The notes under the pieces: model-generated
What the model saw: the letters and a program-made list of their open reading frames with translations, nothing else
Told to the model about the DNA's origin: nothing
Databases searched by the model: none
Part shown: piece after piece, positions 1 through 9,314 of the stretch
How the letters are laid out: each line of letters begins with the position of its first letter
Position numbering within the stretch: position 1 is the first letter of the stretch
Program-made: the position numbers and the translations under genes
From: Thermogemmatispora carboxidivorans
Lineage (GTDB): Bacteria; Chloroflexota; Ktedonobacteria; Ktedonobacterales; Ktedonobacteraceae
NCBI RefSeq assembly: GCF_000702505.1
Contig: NZ_JNIM01000001.1
Coordinates: 434,001 to 498,000 of the forward strand
Length of the DNA stretch: 64,000 nucleotides
Reading direction: 5' to 3'

Positions 1-2
1 CT

Positions 3-227
3 CTGACGCTGCCCGCTGAAGAACGTGAGCGACGGGCCAGGCTGGCCCGGCAGATAGTGGAGCAGAACAATCTGCACACCTGGCTCACCCGACAAATTGC
101 AGATATTAACGAACTCCTCGACCTGGCTCGTTTGGCGGCTGAGAATGAGGAGCGGCAGCCCGAACGGGATGAGTCGGAGAGTGAACCCGAGCTTGCGCCC
201 AGCCCGTTATCTCTTTCAGCAGGATGA
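3..227 (+). CDS. otsA: Trehalose-6-phosphate synthase, C-terminal end (partial)
   Basis: Only the last 74 codons are inside the window; the gene starts upstream. The visible peptide opens LTLPAEERERRARLARQIVE and continues with NNLHTWLTRQIADINELL, which resembles the C-terminal helix of GT20 trehalose-6-phosphate synthases (typically a P-x-E-E-R-x-x-R-M region, then an H/N-x-W segment). A charged, Ser/Pro-rich tail follows. The enzyme would join glucose from a sugar nucleotide to glucose-6-phosphate in the cytosol. The convergent phosphatase gene next door supports this reading. The catalytic domain is out of view, so the call rests on the tail and on context. Confidence 0.75.
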   Translation: MTLPAEERERRARLARQIVEQNNLHTWLTRQIADINELLDLARLAAENEERQPERDESESEPELAPSPLSLSAG

Positions 228-254
228 CCCTGCTGCTAGATGCCGCTGTCTTCG

Positions 255-310
255 GGCTGGCAAGAAAAGCGCGTGGAGGCCATCCACTACGCACGCTTTT
301 CCTGCCAGCC
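255..310. terminator. Bidirectional hairpin between otsA and otsB
   Basis: A long imperfect inverted repeat: the left arm begins GGCTGGCAAGAAAAGCG (255-271) and the right arm ends CGCTTTTCCTGCCAGCC (294-310). It lies between the two convergent stop codons and overlaps the last codons of the phosphatase gene. T- or A-rich stretches sit inside the arms rather than as a classic tail, so termination is inferred from position and stem strength. Confidence 0.6.
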
Positions 311-1132
311 TGGCGAGGATGCCCCAGTCTCACCCTCCAAAAAGGCCACCATTTCCTCCAGCAGGGCTGCCATGCCGGTCACTCCCTCGACGACGAGATC
401 GGCCCGCTCTAAGAGCCGGGGAGGAGTGTCGGCGTGGCGCACAGCGATGGTCACTGCTGTCGAGCAGATCCCCTCTTCGCGCAAGCGAATCAGGGTCTCC
501 ACTCCATCCAGGTCAGTAGTGTCGTCTCCTGCGAAGAGCGCGCTATGTAGCTGATGTTGCTCGATGAAGCGCTGCAATGCCTGACCTTTGTTCAGGCCAG
601 GTGCGCGCAGTTCGACAGCCATCTTTCCTTCTGTGAGCAGGAGGCCGCTCGCCTGCGCTGGCCCTCTTAGGAGCTCGAGGATTTGCTGCCGCGCCTGGAC
701 AGGCTCGGGGCAACGCCGATAATGAATGGTCCCGCCGATACTTTTGTGTTCGATCTGCGCACAGGGCAGCGCTGGCGCCAGCTGCTGCTCTGCTAACGCG
801 AGCAACCGCTGCGCGGGGAGGCGGTAGGCTTCGGCCTCTGGAAGGAGCCTGATGGGATGGTGCTCCGGGAGGCCCTCGGCCCACTCTAAACCATGATTCC
901 CGATGTACGTGATCTCGTCAACCCCTACCAGGGCCGCTGCGCTGGTGACTCCTCTGCCCGTAACCACCGCCACACTGGCGTAGGGCCGCAGGCGTTCCAG
1001 CAGGGAGGCCACACCCGGAAAGAGCCTGGCTGCTTCAGGTGTTGGCGCAATGGGGCTGAGCGTGCCGTCGATATCGAAAGTCAATCCACAAGGACGGGCG
1101 AGCAAGACGTTGCGTAGTACGGCGGTCAGCAT
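287..1132 (-). CDS. otsB: Trehalose-6-phosphate phosphatase
   Basis: A HAD-superfamily phosphatase of 281 residues, usual for the family, that removes phosphate from trehalose-6-phosphate to give the compatible solute trehalose. Motif I FDIDGTLSP carries both catalytic aspartates near the N-terminus; VVTGR follows as the motif II region; GNHGLEW is typical of OtsB; GDDTTDLDG is the Mg-binding motif IV. An upstream in-frame methionine would add 39 residues, but the start at MLTAVLRN is preferred because conserved sequence begins right after it and an AAAGGAG sits upstream, though its 12-13 base spacing is long. The gene converges on the synthase instead of being co-transcribed with it. Confidence 0.92.
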   Translation of the reverse strand: MLTAVLRNVLLARPCGLTFDIDGTLSPIAPTPEAARLFPGVASLLERLRPYASVAVVTGRGVTSAAALVGVDEITYIGNHGLEWAEGLPEHHPIRLLPEAEAYRLPAQRLLALAEQQLAPALPCAQIEHKSIGGTIHYRRCPEPVQARQQILELLRGPAQASGLLLTEGKMAVELRAPGLNKGQALQRFIEQHQLHSALFAGDDTTDLDGVETLIRLREEGICSTAVTIAVRHADTPPRLLERADLVVEGVTGMAALLEEMVAFLEGETGASSPGWQEKRA

Positions 1133-1230
1133 GGTAGCCCAATGCTCCTTTGTTTGAAGCTGGTTGTCTGGGCGCGCGCCCCCCTTGCCTTCTGGGTAGG
1201 GTCGCGCGCTTTGCATTCTATCACGCGGTG

Positions 1231-1259
1231 TTGCCGCACTGCGTCTCACGTGGTACTAT
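1231..1259 (+). promoter_or_regulatory. Possible promoter for the TerC-family gene
   Basis: TTGCCG (1231-1236), a 17-base spacer, then TACTAT (1254-1259). Each hexamer matches the vegetative consensus at four of six positions, so support is modest. It would give a leader of roughly 260 nucleotides before the TerC start. Confidence 0.3.
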
Positions 1260-1380
1260 GTAAGAAAAAGAAAAGCATTGCAGATGCGGTTCCTTACCGC
1301 AGAGCTAGCCTCAGCTCTCAGGCCAGGTAGCCAGGCCGCTTCCTGCCCCCAAGTATGGCCCCCCGTGCGGGCAGGAGCGG

Positions 1381-1454
1381 GGACAGAGAGGTGATGCGAC
1401 CGATCCCATTGCTGCTCATCTCTGAAGCATGGCGTGCCTGGCTCCGCTCTGTCC
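1381..1454 (+). repeat. Inverted repeat in the TerC leader
   Basis: GGACAGAG (1381-1388) pairs with CTCTGTCC (1447-1454), and a GAGGTGATG/CATCTC pairing is possible inside. This lies in the roughly 400-base gene-free stretch 1133-1529 between otsB and the TerC-family gene. TerC/YkoY genes in other bacteria can carry a manganese riboswitch, but I could not match the conserved loops of that class here, so this is only a structured-leader candidate. Nothing else is recognised in the stretch. Confidence 0.35.
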
Positions 1455-1529
1455 TGACCTGGCAGGCCGATGACTCTAACTCTGCGCGAGAGACTGATAG
1501 ACTTCTGGATCTCATAAAGGGGGTTGGAG

Positions 1530-2360
1530 ATGCCGCAGACCTGGCTGCAGTTTCTCAGTACTGTCGGCGGTATTATTCTGGTCGATCTTGCTCTGAGTGG
1601 CGATAATGCCCTGGTGATTGGCGCGGCCACTGTGGGCATCCCACGACAACGGCGCTGGGCTGCTCTCTCTTTCGGGGGCGGTCTGGCTATTTTCCTCCGT
1701 CTTACCTTCGCGGCTCTGGCCACCTGGCTCTTGCAGATCCCCTATCTCCAGGCCATTGGTGGTCTTGTTGTGCTCTCAATTGCTGTCCGCCTCTTTTTCA
1801 GCCGGGCGGCGGGAAAGGAGGAGCGTCAGGCTAAGAGCCTGGTCAGATCGGCCCCGGTGAGCGAGGTTTCGCGCGTCAGCCAGCCATTGAACAATGGACC
1901 GGCTAGTGTGCTGGGCAAGGTCCCCCATCTGCGGCGCCTGCTGGAGCGTCACCTCTCGCCGGAAAATAGCAGCTTTGTCCTGGCCATGCTCACCATCGTG
2001 GTGGCTGACGTCACCATGAGCCTGGATAACGTGATCGCCATCGGCGCCATTGCTCAGGGACAGCTCCCGGTCCTCATTATCGGTCTCCTGACCAGCATTC
2101 TGCTCTTGCTCCTGGGCAGTGCGCTGATTGCTGAGGTGCTCAGCCGGATACCTGGTCTCACGCTGGTGGCTAGCTTTATTCTGGCCTGGGTGGCGGCCAA
2201 TTTGATCATTAACGATCCGGCTATCAGCTTTCTCCAGGACCATGAGCTGGCTGTCTACGGTGGAACATTCCTCTTCGTGGGTGTGATGGCGCTCATTGCC
2301 TATCTTCAGCAGCGCCATCAGCGGTACCTGCATTCTTCCTCGCCCCCCTCTCCCCGCTAA
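1530..2360 (+). CDS. TerC/YkoY-family integral membrane protein
   Basis: A 276-residue polytopic membrane protein of the TerC family, whose members export or load metal ions, notably manganese. Two acidic repeats mark the family: DLALSGDNALVIG near residue 20 in the first transmembrane segment and DVTMSLDNVIAIGAIA in the second half. About seven hydrophobic helices are visible, with a cytoplasmic loop around residues 95-145. The ATG at 1530 is preferred over the in-frame TTG at 1524 because AAAGGGGG lies six bases before it. The specific substrate cannot be read from the sequence. Confidence 0.85.
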   Translation: MPQTWLQFLSTVGGIILVDLALSGDNALVIGAATVGIPRQRRWAALSFGGGLAIFLRLTFAALATWLLQIPYLQAIGGLVVLSIAVRLFFSRAAGKEERQAKSLVRSAPVSEVSRVSQPLNNGPASVLGKVPHLRRLLERHLSPENSSFVLAMLTIVVADVTMSLDNVIAIGAIAQGQLPVLIIGLLTSILLLLLGSALIAEVLSRIPGLTLVASFILAWVAANLIINDPAISFLQDHELAVYGGTFLFVGVMALIAYLQQRHQRYLHSSSPPSPR

Positions 2361-2470
2361 ACTGGCCTGGGCCTGACTCGCCTCGCGCTGCTCCCACCTT
2401 GTCGCAACTAATCGACAGGAGGATAGTTTTCCTTGCCAGGAAAGATTGAGAGGGGAAGAGCAAAGAGCAG

Positions 2471-2520
2471 AAGGGACCCCCTCCAGATGGGGAGTCCCTT
2501 GTCGTGCAGCTCTTCTTTTT
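2471..2520 (+). terminator. Terminator after the TerC-family gene
   Basis: A stem with arms AAGGGACCCC and GGGGAGTCCCTT (2471-2500) is followed after a short gap by TCTTCTTTTT. It sits between the TerC-family gene and the convergent kinase gene. Confidence 0.6.
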
Positions 2521-2629
2521 CTTGTTCTTGACGGGCGGGTTGCTGAGGGCTGCAGCTCAGCCCTCCTCACTGCTTTTCAAGCGATCCGGGTAGCCATGAC
2601 CTCCCCGTCTCGCTCCCACTGCGCTGGCT

Positions 2630-4444
2630 TTAGGGCGAGACAGAGGGTACTGTCACCGACGGCAGAGGGTGGGCCGTTGGTGACGGCGATGGCGATGGTG
2701 TTGGAGACGGCGATGGCGATGGTGTTGGAGACGGCGACGGCGATGGCGATGGCGATGGCTTCTCTGTCGCTGTCGCCGATGGGACGGAGGTAGGCGAGCC
2801 AGTGCTGAGATTCACCACGTAGAGAATCACACTCTGGCCATTGGGCAGCTCCTGGCCGCTCTGAGGAGAAGTACGATCAACATAGTTGGCCGGCTTCGTT
2901 GGATCAACACCATCGGACTGCACCGTAAAGGGAATGCCCTGGCTACGCAGAATGCGCTCCGCTCCAGCCAACGTATTGCCCACGAGTCCATCGGGGACAA
3001 TGACCCGTGTCGGTCGCTCTTGTAAGTCGACCAGGATCGTTGAGCCACGTGGGGCCAGGGCGGGCGGCTGCGGCGACTGCCGGATCACGTAGCCCGAGGT
3101 CAGGCCATTGTGGACCTGCAGCACAAAGCCCGCATTGGTCGCGCGGGTCAGGGCCTGCTGATAGGTGAGACCGATCAGCGAGGGAACAGGGACCTCGGGC
3201 GGAGCAGGGGTTGCCTGGGTAGAAAGGTGTAGAAAAGGCACAAATCCCAGGATAGAAGCCAGATAGATGCTGAAGCCGAGGAGCAGAACTGTGGCGATAA
3301 GGATAAGAGCAGTGATAATACCAGCTAGGCGTGAACCTCGCTCACCGGCGATAGCATCGCGCTGGAAAGGCCGGGTGGTGCCTGACTGAACAAAGCCCCC
3401 ATAGGGTCCAGGCCCGGGAGCGGGGACCGCCTCGGGAGGGGCATAGGGAGAAGCTGCCAATGGACCGGCAGCCAGGGGGGGCTGATCGTAGCCTGGGGCG
3501 GCAGCTGCGATGGGAGCCTCGTTGACCAGACCATGCCCAACGCCGGAGGACGAGGGCCGGTAAGGAGAAGTGAGCACCGTTGGTGCTGCTGCCACATCGG
3601 CGACCGGCTCTGCAAGCTCGGTTTCGCCAAGGGCCTCCAGAGCGCGAGCTAAAGCGCTGCCATCGCGATAGCGCATCTCTGGTATCTTTTCCAGGCAGCG
3701 CAGAATAATCTCTTCGAGGGCGGGAGGAATAGCTGGATTATAGTGGCTGGGAGGGATCGGCGGGTCCTGGATATGCTGCATGGCCACAGCCACCGGGGTA
3801 TCGCCCTCGAAAGGAGTGCGCCCAGTCAGCATCTCATACATAACGATTCCGAGCGCATAGACATCGGCGGCTGGGCTGACGATCTCGCCCTGGGCCTGTT
3901 CTGGTGCATAGTATTGCACCGTACCGAGAGTCATCCCCGTTGTTGTGAGACGCTCGGCATTGATATCCTTGTAGACGCTGGCGATACCGAAATCGGTCAG
4001 CTTGATCGAGCCGTCGCGCCCGACGAGAATATTCTGGGGCTTGACATCGCGGTGAACGATGCCGCGGCGATGGGCGGCGCCGAGGCCGAGAGCGACGTCG
4101 TGGGCGATAATCACTGCGCGCTCCACATCCAGCACTCCGCGTGAACGCAAATAGCGGCGCAGGTCTGTGCCCTCGACCAGCTCCATCACGATATAGTAGT
4201 TCCCATCGCTCTGCCCGTAGTCGTACACCTGCACGATATTAGGGTGCTGCAGAGCAGAGGCGGCCTTCGCCTCGCGCTGGAAGCGCGTGACAAACTTCGG
4301 GTCGGTACTGTAGACCTCGCGTAGCACCTTAATCGCTACAGGGCGATCCATGCGCAGGTCCCGCCCGCGGTAGATGGTTGCCATGCCCCCCCGACCGATG
4401 GGGTCCAATAGCTGGTATCGCTCGCCCAGAACTTCTGTTTGCAT
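2630..4444 (-). CDS. PASTA-domain Ser/Thr protein kinase (PknB/PrkC type)
   Basis: A 604-residue membrane kinase. The kinase domain (about 10-270) has the Gly loop GRGGMAT, Lys39 in VAIK, Glu58 of helix C, HRDVKPQN with catalytic Asp133, and DFG at 151-153, so it should be active. A Pro/Ala-rich juxtamembrane region follows, then one transmembrane helix (about 373-403), two extracellular PASTA repeats (about 418-476 and 480-546) and a Ser/Pro/Thr tail. PASTA kinases sense cell-wall fragments or lipid II and control growth and division. Two PASTA repeats is fewer than the three to four common in Firmicutes. An AGCGGAGAG precedes the ATG. Confidence 0.95.
   Translation of the reverse strand: MQTEVLGERYQLLDPIGRGGMATIYRGRDLRMDRPVAIKVLREVYSTDPKFVTRFQREAKAASALQHPNIVQVYDYGQSDGNYYIVMELVEGTDLRRYLRSRGVLDVERAVIIAHDVALGLGAAHRRGIVHRDVKPQNILVGRDGSIKLTDFGIASVYKDINAERLTTTGMTLGTVQYYAPEQAQGEIVSPAADVYALGIVMYEMLTGRTPFEGDTPVAVAMQHIQDPPIPPSHYNPAIPPALEEIILRCLEKIPEMRYRDGSALARALEALGETELAEPVADVAAAPTVLTSPYRPSSSGVGHGLVNEAPIAAAAPGYDQPPLAAGPLAASPYAPPEAVPAPGPGPYGGFVQSGTTRPFQRDAIAGERGSRLAGIITALILIATVLLLGFSIYLASILGFVPFLHLSTQATPAPPEVPVPSLIGLTYQQALTRATNAGFVLQVHNGLTSGYVIRQSPQPPALAPRGSTILVDLQERPTRVIVPDGLVGNTLAGAERILRSQGIPFTVQSDGVDPTKPANYVDRTSPQSGQELPNGQSVILYVVNLSTGSPTSVPSATATEKPSPSPSPSPSPTPSPSPSPTPSPSPSPTAHPLPSVTVPSVSP
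2683..2760 (-). repeat. 24-bp coding tandem repeat in the kinase tail
   Basis: Two perfect 24-base units (2683-2706 and 2707-2730) and a degenerate continuation to about 2760 encode the Ser-Pro/Thr-Pro tail of the kinase on the minus strand. Such runs are prone to slippage, so tail length may differ between strains. The tail probably acts as an extended linker in or on the cell wall. Confidence 0.8.
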
Positions 4445-5065
4445 AGCTCTCCGCTTTGACCGTACAGCTTATCAGGAGGGGCCACAAGGGCCTTGGAGCC
4501 TGGCCGGGCCGGCCTCCCACCTCTCTCTCCTGTTTTGGCCTTGGCCATTCCTCGCTCTTCCTACCAACCAGCCTGCTCGTTTGCCTGTCCCCCTTCGCCT
4601 GTGGCCGCCTCTCGTGCCTCCTCTTCTCTGAGCCTGGTTGGCAGGCAAACGCTGGTCTGACCCCCTTGCCTGGCGACCGTTATTTCGTGCCAGGCTACTG
4701 CCTCTCCAGTCCCATGTATGCAACCTGGCCCGGCTCAACCACATCTGGTCTGGCCCGCTGCTTCCACGCTCCAGCGAGCGCGCCCTCCGGATGGGACAAG
4801 GTACTCTTTCACAATTGCCCTGCTATGGACGATAAACGCAGGATACCCGGTAAACTACAGTTCGCTCCTTATTGTAGCGCATCCTATCCCCATTGGGAAC
4901 AGCTTTCCCCAGGCTGCTGTGCAAGACAGGCCAGCTTCCTCTTCTGAAATCAGCTCTGTTGCGCTCTTACCCCTGCTACTGGCCCGGGTGCGCCACTCGC
5001 CTCACCTTGCCTCATCTCGCGCTTGCTCCTCGTACTCCTGGGAGAGGATTGGAAGTCAGCAGCTC
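4445..5065. other. Gene-free stretch between the kinase and selB
   Basis: About 620 bases with no convincing gene and no tRNA cloverleaf, although selB lies alongside and a selenocysteine tRNA was looked for. On the minus strand, TTCCCA, a 17-base spacer and TACAAT occur near 4873-4901 and could be the kinase promoter, with a leader of over 400 bases. Short frames here overlap one another on both strands and look like chance. Confidence 0.5.
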
Positions 5066-6988
5066 TCAGGTACCTGCTGGCTGGGGCAGGAGAACGCGAG
5101 TATCCCCCACTCGCCGCGTAATACGCTGCTCATCCATATGCTCCAGAAGAGGTAAAACGTACTTGCGCGTCGTTCCCAGCAGGTCACGTGCCTGAGCTAC
5201 AGTAATGGTACCATGCTCTTGCAAATAGGATGTGATCAGTGCTACCGCTCTCTCGTACGCTTCACGCAGAAAAAGGATGGTACCATCCCCCATCTTCACC
5301 AGCTCGCCGCGCTCAAGCAGCGCGTTGACCAGCTCTGCCCCGATCAGGGCTTCGGCCTCCCCTCGCGTTGGTGGCATAAACGGATCTTCGCGAAAGGCCC
5401 GAACTAAACGTTCTACCAGTCTCTGCTGCTCTGCGCTGAAGGTTGGTGTAAACTCGGGGAGGCGGAGCAGGCCCGCGCCGCCAGCTTCCGTAAGCAGGCC
5501 CTCGCTGCGCAGAGTTTCGAAAACCTCCATTGCCAGGCGTGGCGGCAGGTGAAGGCGGGAGCGCCATTCCTCTTTCGACAGTCCGCTGCGCAAAGGAAAC
5601 TGGGCATGGTAGTCGCGGACCAGGCGGAGGGCCGCCTCGCTGAGGGCCTGCCAGACACTCTGCGCGAACCAGTATGTTCCCATACGTCGCACTCGTCTCT
5701 GAGTTAACAACGTCTCCAGGGCCTGCCGCGTCACAGGCTGGGTGAGATTACTCAGGCGGGCCAGCTCGGCGGTTTCGTAGGCCGGCCACTGGAGATGGGG
5801 TGTGCCTGTCACGTGGCGTCCTGGCTGTTCGAGATGGGTCAAGACGATGGCTTCGGGATTGCCCTGAGCCAGGGTGGCCAGGTGCTGCAGCACCTCGCTG
5901 CGGCGTCGGCGGTGGTAGCGTGGGTGAGCGTCGACGACCTCGCCGCCCCCGATCGTCAGGCTGGGTGAGGGAATACGCACGATGAAGCGATCGTAGCGCT
6001 CAACCACGGTCGGCTGCTGGAGGCGTAGTTGCGCCCAGGTACTTTCACCGGGGGCCAGCTCGTCGCTCTCCAGCAGGCGCACGGTGGCCGCTACTACCTG
6101 GGCGCCGCAGTAGAAATCAACCAGGGCGTTGTGGCTCAGCGGACGCGGGGCATCGGCCAGCAGGCGCAGGCGGACATCGATCAGGGTGGTCGGTTGCTGC
6201 AGGCCCGGCAGGGTCACTACATCGCCTCGCTCTATTTCCTGATGTCCAATGCCGGCCAGATTGAGGGCCGTGCGTTCTCCTGGCTGGGCGACGGTTATGG
6301 CCTGCCGATGGCGCTGGAGGCCACGAATGCGGGCCTTGAGACCACGCGGCAGAATCTCGACCTCTTGCCCTGACTGGAAGCAGCCATCGATGAGCGTCCC
6401 TGTGACGATGGTGCCGAAGCCAGCGAGGGTAAAGACGCGATCAACGGGGAGGCGGGGGCGTCCCCGGTCGGGGCGCTCTGGCGCCCTCGCGGTTGCTTCT
6501 TGCAGGTGGCTCAGCAGGGCGGGTATCCCCTGGCCGCTGATGGCCGAGACGGGAACGATGGGGGCGCCCGCCAGACTGGTGGGCCGGAGCAGGGTGGCAA
6601 TCTCCTCGCTGACCAGGGCCAGCCATTCCTCATCGACCAGGTCAGCCTTGGTCAAGGCCACCACACCACTGCGAACCTGCAGTAGGTCGAGAATGGCCAG
6701 ATGCTCGCGAGTCTGTGGCATCGCTCCCTCGTCGGCGGCCACTACCAGCAAGGCAACATCGATGCCTCCCACTCCGGCCAGCATGTTCTTGATGAAGCCT
6801 TCATGGCCCGGAACATCGATGAGGCTGACCTCGCGGCCATCCGGCAAGGTCAGCCAGGCAAAGCCGAGATCGATCGTCATGCCGCGGACTTTCTCTTCGG
6901 TCAGACGATCTGGATCGATGCCTGTCAGGGCTTTGACCAGGGTTGATTTTCCGTGATCAATGTGCCCGGCTGTTCCTATACATGTCAT
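5066..6988 (-). CDS. selB: Selenocysteine-specific elongation factor SelB
   Basis: A 640-residue translational GTPase that delivers selenocysteinyl-tRNA to the ribosome at recoded UGA codons. The G domain begins at the start codon: GHIDHGKS (8-15), the DVPGHEGF G3 motif, and TKAD as G4. EF-Tu-like beta-barrel domains follow, then a roughly 250-residue C-terminal part expected to form the winged-helix repeats that bind the SECIS hairpin. Length matches bacterial SelB. No selA, selD or selenocysteine tRNA lies in this window, so the rest of the pathway must be elsewhere. It is a single-gene unit, with a TATACT at 7104-7109 (minus strand) as the only promoter hint. Confidence 0.95.
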   Translation of the reverse strand: MTCIGTAGHIDHGKSTLVKALTGIDPDRLTEEKVRGMTIDLGFAWLTLPDGREVSLIDVPGHEGFIKNMLAGVGGIDVALLVVAADEGAMPQTREHLAILDLLQVRSGVVALTKADLVDEEWLALVSEEIATLLRPTSLAGAPIVPVSAISGQGIPALLSHLQEATARAPERPDRGRPRLPVDRVFTLAGFGTIVTGTLIDGCFQSGQEVEILPRGLKARIRGLQRHRQAITVAQPGERTALNLAGIGHQEIERGDVVTLPGLQQPTTLIDVRLRLLADAPRPLSHNALVDFYCGAQVVAATVRLLESDELAPGESTWAQLRLQQPTVVERYDRFIVRIPSPSLTIGGGEVVDAHPRYHRRRRSEVLQHLATLAQGNPEAIVLTHLEQPGRHVTGTPHLQWPAYETAELARLSNLTQPVTRQALETLLTQRRVRRMGTYWFAQSVWQALSEAALRLVRDYHAQFPLRSGLSKEEWRSRLHLPPRLAMEVFETLRSEGLLTEAGGAGLLRLPEFTPTFSAEQQRLVERLVRAFREDPFMPPTRGEAEALIGAELVNALLERGELVKMGDGTILFLREAYERAVALITSYLQEHGTITVAQARDLLGTTRKYVLPLLEHMDEQRITRRVGDTRVLLPQPAGT

Positions 6989-7366
6989 AAGCGTCGTACG
7001 CGATGAATGCGATCGGGTCCCGACTGAGGTGCTCGCAATCGTCTTCTGCAGTTTGGTAGGCTGCTCTCCGCTTGAACCGTGGCAGAGAAGAGGGCCTCTC
7101 TACAGTATACATCGTTGTCTGCCGACTGGCTATGGAGGACTGCCAGTAAGAATGGAGCGGCTTGGCAGTGGCTGAGATGATGAACGGCTGGCCTGAGCCC
7201 GGTTGAGAAGACGGTCGGTCATTGAGAGTGAGGAGCTTGATTTTTGGTAGAGCATTGGCTACGCTAGCTGTGAGTGAAGGAACGGGCATGGCCTCGCCCG
7301 CCCTGCCCTGCCCTGTCTGCCCTGTAGCGCCCTGTTGTCTCGTTCTGCGTCAGAGGAGAAAGCACC
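6989..7366. other. Gene-free divergent region between selB and the acyl-CoA synthetase
   Basis: About 380 bases between two divergent genes. A minus-strand TATACT (7104-7109) could serve selB. On the plus strand TTGATT (7237-7242), a 17-base spacer and TACGCT (7260-7265) could serve the synthetase. Both are weak. No tRNA or structured RNA was recognised. Confidence 0.4.
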
Positions 7367-9115
7367 ATGACCATGACTCAACCATCCGCATCTGAAGGGG
7401 CCACGGCGCCTGTGGCCCGGCAATGGAGCTATGCCAGCGGTCCCAGCGATGTCCCGCTGCTGGGTCTGACCATCGGCGATCTCTTTGATCAGACTGTTGA
7501 GCGCTTCCCTGACCATCCTGCTCTGATTGCCCGCCATCAGGGGATACGCCTCACCTATCGCCAGCTGCAGGCCGAGGTGAATCGTTGTGCCAGGGCCCTG
7601 ATGCAGCTCGGCATTCAGAAGGGCGAACGGGTCGGGATCTGGGCCCCCAACTGTGCCGAGTGGTGCATTACGCAGTTTGCAACGGCCAAGATCGGGGCCA
7701 TTCTCGTCAATATCAATCCCGCCTATCGCCTGCATGAGGTCGAGTATGCTCTCACTCAGTCGGGTTGTAAGGCCCTGATCACCGCTGCCGCCTTTAAGTC
7801 CTCCAACTACGTCGAGATGCTGACCGCACTGGCACCTGAGCTGGCAAGCTCTGCACCGGGCGAGCTGCATGCCGCACGGCTGCCCGAGCTGCGCCTGATT
7901 GTCCAGCTCGGCGAACAGTCGGTGCCCGGTATGTTGCGCTGGAGCGAGCTGCTGGCCCAGGCTGAGGCTGTCAGCGATCAGGCATTAAGTGCAAGACAGA
8001 GAGAACAAGAATTTGATGATTCGATCAATATCCAGTATACTAGCGGCACGACCGGGTATCCCAAAGGGGCGACGCTGAGCCACCACAATATTCTCAATAA
8101 TGGCTATTTCGTGGCTCGCCTGCAGGGCTTCACCCATGAAGATCGGCTCTGTATTCCAGTGCCGCTCTATCACTGCTTTGGCATGGTGATGGGCAATCTG
8201 GGCTGTGTGACGCATGGGGCGACGATGGTCTACCCGGCGGAGAGCTTTGAGCCGCGGGCTGTGCTGGAGGCGGTCCAGGAGGAGCGCTGTACGGCCCTCT
8301 ATGGGGTGCCGACCATGTTCATTGCCGAGCTGGAGCATCCCGACTTTGAGCAGTTCGATCTGAGCAGCCTGCGCACGGGCGTGATGGCTGGCTCTCCCTG
8401 CCCGGTGGAAGTGATGCGCAAGGTCATTGAGAAGATGCATATGAAGCAGGTGGAGATCTGCTACGGGATGACGGAGACGTCGCCCGTCTCGACCCAGACC
8501 AGGCTCGATGATCCGCTGGAGAAGCGCGTGAGCACGGTGGGGCAGGTACACCCACATCTAGAGATCAAGATTGTCGATCCGGCGAGCGGCAAGGTGGTGC
8601 CTGTCGGCCAGCCGGGCGAGCTGTGTACGCGCGGCTATAGCGTGATGCTGGGGTATTGGAATAATCGCGAAGCCACAGCTCAGGCCATCGATCGGGCACG
8701 CTGGATGCACACCGGCGATCTGGCGGTCATGGATGCCGACGGGTACATCAACATCGTGGGGCGCATCAAGGATATGATCATTCGGGGCGGTGAGAATGTC
8801 TATCCGCGTGAGATTGAGGAGTTCCTTTATACGCATCCCAAGATCAGTGATGTCCAGGTGATCGGGGTTCCAGATGCGAAGTATGGCGAGGAGATCATGG
8901 CCTGGATCAAGCTCAAGCCGGGTGAGCAGGCTACGCCGGAGGAGATCCGCGCCTTCTGTCAGGGGAAGATCGCTCATTACAAGATCCCGCGCTATATCAA
9001 GTTCGTGGACAGCTTCCCGATGACGGTGACGGGCAAGATCCAGAAGTTTGTCATGCGCGAGCAGGCTATTCAGGAGCTGGGCTTGCAGGAGGCTGCTCGT
9101 ATTCAGACGGCCTAA
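7367..9115 (+). CDS. Long-chain fatty acid-CoA ligase (AMP-binding)
   Basis: A 582-residue acyl-adenylate-forming enzyme that activates a carboxylic acid with ATP and then makes the CoA thioester. The ATP/AMP signature [11 protein letters not shown] is at 224-234; GYGMTE-type sequence appears as [18 protein letters not shown] and [14 protein letters not shown] follow; the hinge [21 protein letters not shown] and the C-terminal [10 protein letters not shown] lysine motif are intact. The overall pattern fits medium- to long-chain acyl-CoA synthetases of the FadD3/fadK-like group; the exact substrate is not readable. AGGAGAA precedes the first ATG with good spacing. It is monocistronic, with a strong terminator downstream. 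Confidence 0.9.
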   Translation: MTMTQPSASEGATAPVARQWSYASGPSDVPLLGLTIGDLFDQTVERFPDHPALIARHQGIRLTYRQLQAEVNRCARALMQLGIQKGERVGIWAPNCAEWCITQFATAKIGAILVNINPAYRLHEVEYALTQSGCKALITAAAFKSSNYVEMLTALAPELASSAPGELHAARLPELRLIVQLGEQSVPGMLRWSELLAQAEAVSDQALSARQREQEFDDSINIQYTSGTTGYPKGATLSHHNILNNGYFVARLQGFTHEDRLCIPVPLYHCFGMVMGNLGCVTHGATMVYPAESFEPRAVLEAVQEERCTALYGVPTMFIAELEHPDFEQFDLSSLRTGVMAGSPCPVEVMRKVIEKMHMKQVEICYGMTETSPVSTQTRLDDPLEKRVSTVGQVHPHLEIKIVDPASGKVVPVGQPGELCTRGYSVMLGYWNNREATAQAIDRARWMHTGDLAVMDADGYINIVGRIKDMIIRGGENVYPREIEEFLYTHPKISDVQVIGVPDAKYGEEIMAWIKLKPGEQATPEEIRAFCQGKIAHYKIPRYIKFVDSFPMTVTGKIQKFVMREQAIQELGLQEAARIQTA

Positions 9116-9170
9116 GTTTGGGTGCTCTATAAGCGTATGCCTTGGCCAGTCGTGTGTAGGCGATGGGTCT

Positions 9171-9206
9171 GGCGCCAGGGGAGCAGCCACCCCCTGGCGC
9201 TTGTTT
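9171..9206 (+). terminator. Terminator of the acyl-CoA synthetase gene
   Basis: Ten-base arms GCGCCAGGGG (9172-9181) and CCCCTGGCGC (9191-9200), a nine-base loop and then TTGTTT form a typical intrinsic terminator about 60 bases after the stop. Confidence 0.85.
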
Positions 9207-9314
9207 CGTGATTGTAATGCTTTTCTTTGTCTTGCTGGAACTGGCTTCCCTCCGTAGGCTGCCTTACTCGTCAGACGCCTCGGTCCGCTTGCCTGCCGAG
9301 CAAGGGCCAGCCCC

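Noticed and set aside
1261-1523. Manganese (yybP-ykoY) riboswitch before the TerC-family gene
   Set aside because: Position is right but the conserved internal loops could not be matched; only a plain inverted repeat is seen.
2683-2760. CRISPR-like or satellite repeat
   Set aside because: The repeats are contiguous, in frame, and encode the Ser-Pro tail of the PASTA kinase.
4445-5065. Selenocysteine tRNA gene beside selB
   Set aside because: No long acceptor/variable-arm cloverleaf was found on either strand.
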